Assembly (NCBI GenBank): GCA_005883905.1
Contig: VAYD01000167.1
Span: forward strand, 1 to 11,879
Direction of reading: 5' to 3'
From: Actinomycetota bacterium
GTDB lineage: Bacteria > Actinomycetota > Thermoleophilia > Solirubrobacterales > Solirubrobacteraceae
Length of the DNA stretch: 11,879 nt
Shown: piece by piece, positions 7,057 through 11,879 of the stretch
Layout of the letters: each line of letters begins with the position of its first letter
Numbering within the stretch: position 1 is the stretch's first letter
The notes under the pieces: generated by a model
The model's input: only the letters and a program-made list of their open reading frames with translations
Told to the model about the DNA's origin: nothing
Databases searched by the model: none
Made by a program: the position numbers and the translations under genes

Positions 7057-7829
7057 AGCGCAGACCCTAGCCGCTGCGCGGCCACGTGGATCGCCTCCGG
7101 GTTGGCGTCGATCAGGACGTAGCGGCGCCCCAGTTGCGCCGCCGCCACGCCGAGGGTGCCCGACCCCGCGAACGGGTCCAGGCACCAGCCGGCCGGCCGC
7201 GACGAGGCGGCCACCATCCTCCTGACGATGCCGAGCGGCTTCTGCGTCGGATAGCCCGTCTTCTCGCGGCCGGTGGTGTGGACGATCGTGTGCCACCAGG
7301 TGTCCGACGGGCGCTTGCCACGCGCCGCCTTCTCGGGCCCGACCAACCCCGGCGCCATGTACGGCTCGCGGTCGACCTCGTCGTCGTCGAAGTGGTAGCT
7401 CGCGCGGTCCTTGACGTAGACGAGGATCGTGTCGTGCTTGGCGGGCCAGCGGCGCTTCGGGCGGCCGCCGAAGTCGTAGGCCCAGACGATCTCGTTGAGG
7501 AAGCAGTCGCGGCCGAAGACCTCGTCGAGCGCGACCTTCACGTAGTGGTGCTCGCGCCAGTCGAGATGGACGTAGAGCGTGCCGTGGCCGGCGAGCAGCT
7601 CGCGCACGCGGGCCAGGCGCGGGAGCAGGAACGCCTCGTAGTCCGCGAACGCGTCGGCGTAGGTGTGGTTGCCGCGGCGCTGGTGCCTGCCGGTGTTGAA
7701 CGGCGGGTCCGCGTAGGCCATGTCGAACGTGCCCGCAGGCAGGAGATCGAGGACGCGGGCGTTGTCGCCTTCGATCAGCAGGTCGTCGTCGAGCGCGAGC
7801 GGCTCGGCGGGGTCGTGGATCAGGCGCAC
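7053..7829 (-). CDS. beta-class site-specific DNA methyltransferase (N6-adenine or N4-cytosine), orphan
   Basis: A 258-residue methyltransferase. Motif IV comes first (MAYADPPFNTG, D41-P-P-F44) and the AdoMet-binding motif I comes near the end (CLDPFAGSGTLGVAAAQLG, 216-234, then YVLIDANPEAI). This order defines the beta class. TGYPTQKPLGIVRRMV (191-206) is the usual segment before motif I. The compact target-recognition region (about 45-190) includes EIVWAYDFGG and HDTILVYVK. No restriction enzyme lies nearby, so it is an orphan and may mark DNA for regulation or replication. I chose GTG 7829 because the protein then begins with the normal IHDPAEPLALDDDLLIEGDN lead-in and lies exactly 7 bases after a -10-like TATCGT. 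The same frame stays open to 9443 only because it passes through the antisense strand of the next gene. Confidence 0.9.
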   Translation of the reverse strand: MRLIHDPAEPLALDDDLLIEGDNARVLDLLPAGTFDMAYADPPFNTGRHQRRGNHTYADAFADYEAFLLPRLARVRELLAGHGTLYVHLDWREHHYVKVALDEVFGRDCFLNEIVWAYDFGGRPKRRWPAKHDTILVYVKDRASYHFDDDEVDREPYMAPGLVGPEKAARGKRPSDTWWHTIVHTTGREKTGYPTQKPLGIVRRMVAASSRPAGWCLDPFAGSGTLGVAAAQLGRRYVLIDANPEAIHVAAQRLGSAL

Positions 7830-7836
7830 GCGGGCG

Positions 7837-7846
7837 ACGATAGCCT
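7837..7846. promoter_or_regulatory. overlapping back-to-back -10 elements of two divergent leaderless genes
   Basis: On the plus strand TAGCCT (7841-7846) ends 7 bases before ATG 7854. On the minus strand TATCGT (7842-7837) ends 7 bases before GTG 7829. They share the TA at 7841-7842. Only 24 bases separate the two start codons, so neither gene has room for a leader or a clear ribosome binding site. Bidirectional promoters with symmetric -10 elements are known in bacteria; this use is inferred. Confidence 0.5.
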
Positions 7847-7853
7847 CGGGACG

Positions 7854-8948
7854 ATGAGACGAGCTGCCGCGGGCCTGCTCGCGCTCGTCGTGCTGGCGGG
7901 CTGCGGGGGCTCGAAGCCCAAGCCCGATCCCGACGCCGGGACGATCGCCGACCCTCTCTCCTATGACGGCACGCGCCAGGCGGAGTTCGAGGCGCGCGCC
8001 ACCGCGGGGCTGACGCCCGTGCTCGTGGAGAAGTCGCCGGGCGGCGTCATCGCGACCGCTCGCAGGGTGGCGCGCTTTCGCCCGCTGATCGAGCGCGCCG
8101 TGCGAGGCGGTCCCGTCGACGCGGACACGCTGGAGGCGCTCGTGTTCCTCGAGAGCGCCGGGCGGCAGTACGCGCAGGCGGGCAAGCTGGAGAGCGCCGC
8201 CGGCCTGACGCAGATCCTCGCCCAGACCGCGAGCGGGCTGCTCGGCATGCATGTCGACCTGCGCAAGGCGCGCAAGGCCAAGACGGCGCGGGCGCTGCGG
8301 CGCGCGGACGATCGCTTCGTGCCCTCGAAGGCATTGGAGGGCACCGTGCGCTATCTGCGGCTCGCCAAGGAGCGCCTCGGGCGCACCGACCTGGCGCTGG
8401 TGAGCTACCACATGGGCATCGGCAACCTGCAGCGCGCGCTGTCGCTCTACGGGGCGTCGGACATCCCGTATGCGCAGCTGTACTTCGACTCCACGCCGCT
8501 GAACCACGACGCCGCGTGGCGCCTGCTCTACAGCCTCGGCGACGACTCCGCGACCTACCTCTGGCGGCTGCTCGCCGCCAAGCGCCTGATGAAGCTCTAC
8601 CGCACGGACCGACCGGCGCTCGACCAGGTGATCGCGGGCACGACGCCGCTCCCGACGGGCACGCCGCGCCCGCTCGCGCCGGGCCACGACCTGCGCTTCC
8701 CGAAGACGGCGAAGCTGCTGCCGCGCGCGGCCACGGTCGCCGAGACGATCGGCACCGACGTGGCGAAGATCTCCAGGACCTCGCCGCTCACGATCCGTGC
8801 CGCGACCGGCCGCACCTTCTACGTCTCGCGCGCCTACCGCTCCCACCAGCAGGCGGTCGCGTTCCAGTTCATGCTCGACCGCCTCAGCGCCCTGTCCCTG
8901 ATCGACTGGGGCCGGCGGTTCGACCTCATCGGCGTGACCGTGCGCTAG
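7854..8948 (+). CDS. lytic transglycosylase lipoprotein (SLT domain)
   Basis: A 364-residue lipoprotein and the only plus-strand gene. The signal peptide ends in lipobox LAGC with C17 lipidated. The SLT-type domain spans about 75-205: ALVFLESAGR with probable catalytic E100, then ESAAGLTQILAQTASGLLGM (the GLxQI motif) and LVSYHMGIGNLQRAL (the AYNxGxGN-like motif). The remaining 160 residues hold LPTGTPRPLAPGHDLRFP and a small module with FYVSRAYRSHQQAVAFQFMLDRL, which resembles a D-Ala-D-Ala peptidase-like element, though I see no zinc ligands set out for that. It should cut glycan strands at the outer face of the membrane. The start ATG 7854 is forced by the signal peptide. The final TAG overlaps the TAG of the convergent CoxG reading (CTAG, 8945-8948). 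Confidence 0.88.
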   Translation: MRRAAAGLLALVVLAGCGGSKPKPDPDAGTIADPLSYDGTRQAEFEARATAGLTPVLVEKSPGGVIATARRVARFRPLIERAVRGGPVDADTLEALVFLESAGRQYAQAGKLESAAGLTQILAQTASGLLGMHVDLRKARKAKTARALRRADDRFVPSKALEGTVRYLRLAKERLGRTDLALVSYHMGIGNLQRALSLYGASDIPYAQLYFDSTPLNHDAAWRLLYSLGDDSATYLWRLLAAKRLMKLYRTDRPALDQVIAGTTPLPTGTPRPLAPGHDLRFPKTAKLLPRAATVAETIGTDVAKISRTSPLTIRAATGRTFYVSRAYRSHQQAVAFQFMLDRLSALSLIDWGRRFDLIGVTVR

Positions 8949-9443
8949 CCGCGGCGCCTGAACCGCCGCCGCAGCCGGTCGAGGAGGGCCGAGAAGAACA
9001 GCGAGATGCCGCGAACGGGCGCCGCCGGATGCGCGGCGGGTCCGGTTGGAGATGTCCTCGATCATGCCGGCGCGCCCGAAGCGCGCGAGCCGTCCGGTAA
9101 TCGTCAGGTCCGTCGTCGCGTCGACGCGCGCGCCGCCCTCGGTGGCGATCACGCGGTTGACGATCGTCGCCGTCGCCCCTCCTTGACCGCGCTTGTCCGT
9201 GCCACGGGCCTGCAGCGTCGCGGTGTGCGCGGCCTCGTCGACGTGCTCGAGCCGCACGACGCCGTTGTAGGCGGCGGTCGTCGGGCCAAGCTTGACGGTG
9301 AACGTGCCGCGGTAGCTGCCGTCGTCGTCGCGCCCGCTGATCTCCGCGCCCGGCAGGCAGGGCGCGACGAACTCGACGTCGACCAGTGCAGCCCAGACGA
9401 CGTCCAGGGGAGCCGCGATCTCAAAGGACTGTTCGAGCTTCAC
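8945..9443 (-). pseudogene. coxG: CoxG-like SRPBCC protein, frameshifted near its C-terminus
   Basis: From GTG 9443 the frame encodes a typical CO dehydrogenase subunit G-like domain: KLEQSFEIAAPLDVVWAALVDVE, PGAEISGRDDDGSYRGTFTVKLGP, and GRLARFGRAGMIEDISNR (to residue 134, base 9042). After ISNR the usual LLxxFAxCL helix is absent and the frame turns into nonsense without a stop. The +1 frame there continues as GPAAHPAAPVRGISLFF, then SALLDRLRRRFRRRG and TAG at 8947-8945, which is the amphipathic/basic tail expected of this family. A segment of about 30 residues, not a multiple of three in bases, therefore seems lost. The gene overlaps the MobA-like gene by GTGA. CoxG is thought to help membrane recruitment or maturation of the Mo-hydroxylase. 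Confidence 0.8.
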
Positions 9444-10024
9444 CGCGCGATCACGTCGAGCTGGGCGCGCGTGTCGATGTCCGTGGGGTCACACAGGTGG
9501 CCGGCCTCCCACTCGCGGACCCGGAACGAGCGCAGCAGGTCGCGGGCGCCAACGTCGCCGCGCAGCTCGGGCACCGCGTCGAGCACGCTGCGCCCGAGGA
9601 CGACGGGGTGCCCCGGCTCGCCTTCGTAGAGCGTCCGCGCCGCGTCCCATGACGCGGTCAGGTGGTCCAACGCCCCGACGATGACCTGCGGCGTCACGAA
9701 CGGCATGTCGCCGAGAAGCACGACCGCAGCATCGACGGCGCCGACCGCGGCGACCCCGGCGCGAAGGGAGGCCGCCTGCCCCTCCTCCCAGTCCTCGCAG
9801 ACGACGACGTTCACCCCGTCGAGGTCGACCGCCGCGCGTACGGCCTCCGCGTGCGCTCCGAGCACGACCGTCAGCGGGTCGGGCGCCGCGTCGATGACGT
9901 ACTGCAGGAGCGGCCTCCCTGCGAGCGGCGCGAGCTGCTTGGGACCGCCGAACCGGCGGCCCGCGCCCGCCGCGAGCACGATGAACGCGACATCACCCAA
10001 CCTCGTGGATCCTCCCGCCGGCAT
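9440..10024 (-). CDS. MobA/MocA-like molybdenum-cofactor nucleotidyltransferase
   Basis: A 194-residue NTP-transferase. The nucleotide-binding motif FIVLAAGAGRRFGGPKQLAPL (about 14-34) and the LLGDMPFVTPQVI metal-site motif (D106) are clear, followed by GEPGHPVVLGR and GDVGARDLLR. Proteins of this type sit in cox and xdh clusters and transfer CMP or GMP to molybdopterin for xanthine-dehydrogenase-family enzymes (known). Between GRPLLQYVIDAA and LTVVLGAHAE the linker seems a few residues shorter than usual. The ATG at 10024 overlaps the XdhC gene by 32 bases. TTG 10000, preceded by GGAGGATCCACGAGG, is an equally credible start and removes nine residues outside the fold. The stop overlaps the CoxG start. 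Confidence 0.88.
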   Translation of the reverse strand: MPAGGSTRLGDVAFIVLAAGAGRRFGGPKQLAPLAGRPLLQYVIDAAPDPLTVVLGAHAEAVRAAVDLDGVNVVVCEDWEEGQAASLRAGVAAVGAVDAAVVLLGDMPFVTPQVIVGALDHLTASWDAARTLYEGEPGHPVVLGRSVLDAVPELRGDVGARDLLRSFRVREWEAGHLCDPTDIDTRAQLDVIAR

Positions 10025-10529
10025 CGCGCAGCCGCCCGCCGCCGCGGTCGTGGCGCACCGCGACGATCTCGGACATGATCGACAGCGCCGTCTCCTCGGC
10101 GGTCAGCGCGCCCAGGTCCAACCCGATCGGGGCGGCGATCCGTTCGAGCTCCTCGTCGGCCACTCCGAGCGCGAGCAGCCGCTCGCGCCGCGCGGCCTGA
10201 GCGCGCCGCGACCCCATCGCGCCGATGTAGCCGGCGTCGGAGCGCAGCGCTGCCACGAGCGCCGCGTCGTCGAGCTTCGGGTCGTGCGTGAGCACCGCGA
10301 TCGCCGTTGCGCGATCGATGCCGAGCCTCGCGAAGCCCGCCTCCGGCCACTCGGCGATCACCTCCTGGGCGTCCGGGAAGCGCGCCGCGGTGGCGAAGAA
10401 CCCGCGCGGATCGACCACGAACGGCCGCCAACCGACCGCGCGTGCCACAGCACACAGCTGGCGGGCGAAGTCGACGGCGCCGACGGCAACCAGCCGTGGC
10501 GCGGGATGCGTGACGTCGATGAACAGCAC
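9993..10529 (-). CDS. XdhC/CoxF-like protein, C-terminal Rossmann domain (separate frame)
   Basis: From GTG 10529 this frame gives 178 residues that match the XdhC C-terminal domain. Features are PRLVAVGAVDFARQLCAVAR (Rossmann entry), GWRPFVVDPRG, TAIAVLTHDPKLDD (81-88), YIGAMGSRRAQAARRERLL, and GLDLGALTAEETALSIMSEI with an ending GGRIHEVG. GAGGAG lies about 5 bases before the GTG, so separate translation is possible. In the family the two domains are normally one chain of about 350-380 residues. Here the N-terminal half is in another frame, and the linker of perhaps 10-20 residues between EELM and LFIDV is missing, so a frameshifting deletion is the simplest reading. XdhC proteins bind molybdenum cofactor and help sulfurate or insert it. 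Confidence 0.75.
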   Translation of the reverse strand: MLFIDVTHPAPRLVAVGAVDFARQLCAVARAVGWRPFVVDPRGFFATAARFPDAQEVIAEWPEAGFARLGIDRATAIAVLTHDPKLDDAALVAALRSDAGYIGAMGSRRAQAARRERLLALGVADEELERIAAPIGLDLGALTAEETALSIMSEIVAVRHDRGGGRLRDAGGRIHEVG

Positions 10530-10978
10530 ATCAGCTCCTCGGCAGCCGCGGCGACCTCCGGATCCAGCTCGCGCCGTCCGCCGTCCGCCGTCAGCAGCCA
10601 GCGCTCGCCCGAGCCGAGGTCCGTCACCAGCGCGCCACGCCCGTCGGCACGCGCGAGCTCGGCGAACTCGCGATGCGGATCGGCTTGGATCCAGACCCCG
10701 ATCTCGCCGCCGCAGGGCAGGCCGACGTCCCATGCCTCCTCGTCTGCGATCCCGTAGCGGACCAGCCGCGGTGGCGCACCCGCGAGCACCTCGCGCGCGA
10801 CCTCGACGACCGCACCCTCGACGCAGCCTCCGGACACCGCGCCTGCTACCTCGCCGCGCTCACTGATCGCCATCTTCGCTCCAGGCGGGCGCGGCGCCGA
10901 CCGTTTGACGTCGACCACGGTCGCGAGCGCAACGCGCGTGTCGCCCCACGCATCGATGTCGTGCACCACGTCCTTCAT
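10358..10978 (-). CDS. XdhC/CoxF-like protein, N-terminal domain, with out-of-frame tail
   Basis: The ATG at 10978 overlaps the stop of the VWA gene (ATGA). Residues 1-150 are a clear XdhC N-terminal domain: VALATVVDVKRSAPRPPGAKMAI, GAVSGGCVEGAVVEVAREVL, and DVGLPCGGEIGVWI with the conserved C89 of the CGGE motif. Then come GALVTDLGSGERWLLT and EVAAAAEELM. From about base 10529 on, the frame no longer resembles any XdhC and runs in a Ser/Arg/Pro-rich shadow of the C-terminal domain until 10358 (206 residues). The proper continuation lies in the frame starting at 10529. Either the gene is disrupted or the two domains are now made as separate, overlapping products. It is part of the Cox accessory operon. 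Confidence 0.75.
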   Translation of the reverse strand: MKDVVHDIDAWGDTRVALATVVDVKRSAPRPPGAKMAISERGEVAGAVSGGCVEGAVVEVAREVLAGAPPRLVRYGIADEEAWDVGLPCGGEIGVWIQADPHREFAELARADGRGALVTDLGSGERWLLTADGGRRELDPEVAAAAEELMCCSSTSRIPRHGWLPSAPSTSPASCVLWHARSVGGRSWSIRAGSSPPRRASRTPRR

Positions 10979-11879
10979 GCGATCCCCTCCATGAGGTCTG
11001 CGAGAGCTTCGAGCGAAGCCAGCGAGTTGCCGGCGAGCAGATGGTCGGTGTGCGGCAGCGCCGCCTGCATGCCGCGCGTGAGGGGCTCGTATGCCGGGTC
11101 GGCGGCGAGTGGGTTGAGCCAGACGAGGCGGTGCGCGCTGCGCCGCAGGCGTGCCATCTCGGCCGCGAGCACGTCCGGGTCGCCGCGATCCCAGCCGTCG
11201 CTGAGGATCACGACGACGGCGCCGCGCCCGAGCCGCCGCCCATGGACGCGGTTGAGCGTCGCCAGCGCCTCGCCGATCCGCGTGCCGCCGCCGATGTCCA
11301 CGACCGCCTCGGTGGCGCGCGCGAGCGCACGATCGGGATCGCGGCCCGCGAGCTCGCGCGTGATCCGCGTCAACCGCGTCCCCAACGCGTACGCCTCGAC
11401 GCGGCGCCGCGCCGCGACGGCCGCATGGACGTACTGCAGCAGCATTCGCGCGTAGGGCGCCATCGATCCGGACACGTCGACCACGAGCACGAGGGACCGC
11501 AGGCGCGGCGCCGGCGCTCGCCAGCGCCGCTCGATCAGCTCGCCACCGTGGCGCAGGGACGCGCGGATCGACGCGCGCAGGTCGTGCACGTCGCGGCGGC
11601 GCCTTGTCGGCCGCGTGCGCCGCGACAGCCGCCTCGCGCCGCGCCGGGCGAGGCGTTCGAGAACGGTGCGCGCGGCCGCGCGCTCCGCCTCGGTATACGA
11701 CGAGAAGTCCTTGTGCACGAGCAGCTCCTGCGCGCTCCACGCCGCCGGCAGCGGGGGGCTCGCGGCGACCTCCAGGGGCTTGGCAACGTTGGGCGGGATG
11801 CCGGCACGCGGCAGCGCCGCTCGCACGGTCTGGAGCAGATCGTCGAGTAGCGCATCTGGTTCGGTGCTCGTCGTGAGGG
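10975..11879 (-). CDS. coxE: CoxE-like VWA-domain protein, start not resolved at the window edge
   Basis: The frame is open to the right edge. Residue numbers here count from GTG 11826. A basic region (RRLSRRTRPTRRRRDVHDL, about 66-83) leads to SLRHGGELIERRW, typical of CoxE-like proteins. It is followed by the VWA domain with MIDAS motif VVDVSGSM (D117, S119, S121), VVDIGGGTRIGEAL and VILSDGWDRGDP (D210). CoxE works with the MoxR-type ATPase CoxD to mature the Mo-hydroxylase active site (known). Seventeen more in-frame codons upstream read TEPDALLDDLLQTVRAALP-like helix, so the true start is probably beyond the edge. The part before the basic region is shorter than the usual roughly 150 residues. 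The stop overlaps the XdhC start by ATGA. Confidence 0.85.
   Translation of the reverse strand, partial: LTTSTEPDALLDDLLQTVRAALPRAGIPPNVAKPLEVAASPPLPAAWSAQELLVHKDFSSYTEAERAAARTVLERLARRGARRLSRRTRPTRRRRDVHDLRASIRASLRHGGELIERRWRAPAPRLRSLVLVVDVSGSMAPYARMLLQYVHAAVAARRRVEAYALGTRLTRITRELAGRDPDRALARATEAVVDIGGGTRIGEALATLNRVHGRRLGRGAVVVILSDGWDRGDPDVLAAEMARLRRSAHRLVWLNPLAADPAYEPLTRGMQAALPHTDHLLAGNSLASLEALADLMEGIA

Noticed and set aside
7086..7853. Plus-strand extension of the transglycosylase frame upstream of ATG 7854
   Set aside because: It is antisense to the methyltransferase, and the lipoprotein signal peptide begins exactly at 7854.
7053..9443. A 796-codon open frame joining CoxG, a middle stretch and the DNA methyltransferase
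   Set aside because: The middle is the antisense of the lytic transglycosylase and has the Arg/Val/Glu-rich make-up of a shadow frame. The join exists only because CoxG is frameshifted. It is not a fusion protein.

Overview
The window is very GC-rich DNA of a free-living actinobacterium. Several proteins look like those I know from Thermoleophilia/Solirubrobacterales: an Rpf-type muramidase with a NPRAVSASGTYRGKYQF core, a HisKA_3-type short kinase and a Cox-type molybdenum-hydroxylase accessory cluster. This placement is inference from protein style, not a search. All genes but one lie on the minus strand, so the order of transcription runs from high to low coordinates.

Left part (1-4990): an AraC-type regulator precedes the first codons of a VOC/glyoxalase-family gene that runs off the left edge. 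Upstream of it is a small secreted or membrane-anchored protein with its own promoter. Next comes a compact signalling operon, in transcription order: secreted cupin, NarL/LuxR response regulator, short HisKA_3 kinase-like protein, SnoaL/NTF2-like lipoprotein, HAMP histidine kinase, CheY-like receiver. Genes touch or overlap by 4 bases in several places. Both kinases lack essential parts of the ATP-binding domain. The cupin and the small membrane protein have near-identical promoters (TTGGC, 18 nt, then TAGCGTCGAAGG), which suggests common control.

Middle part (4989-7830): a small protein with two CxxC pairs, with a hairpin over its ribosome binding site; a secreted Rpf-like transglycosylase followed by a 14-bp terminator-like stem; a 358-base intergenic stretch with a LexA-like box, an extended -10 element and a 49-nt hairpin; then a second operon, in order beta-class DNA methyltransferase, glutaredoxin/GST-N-like protein and four-helix membrane protein. 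The methyltransferase and the only plus-strand gene, a lytic transglycosylase lipoprotein (7854-8948), start 24 bases apart. Both appear leaderless, from overlapping back-to-back -10 elements.

Right part (8945-11879): a Cox accessory cluster for a molybdenum-containing CO dehydrogenase/xanthine-dehydrogenase-family hydroxylase, in order CoxE-like VWA protein, XdhC/CoxF-like protein, MobA/MocA-like nucleotidyltransferase, CoxG-like SRPBCC protein. The structural subunits are not in the window and would be expected upstream, beyond the right edge. CoxG is frameshifted and XdhC is split by a frameshift between its domains. With the two damaged kinases this makes four genes that seem to have lost an internal segment, which could be real decay or a recurrent sequence/assembly fault. 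No tRNA, rRNA, CRISPR array, insertion sequence or phage gene was seen.
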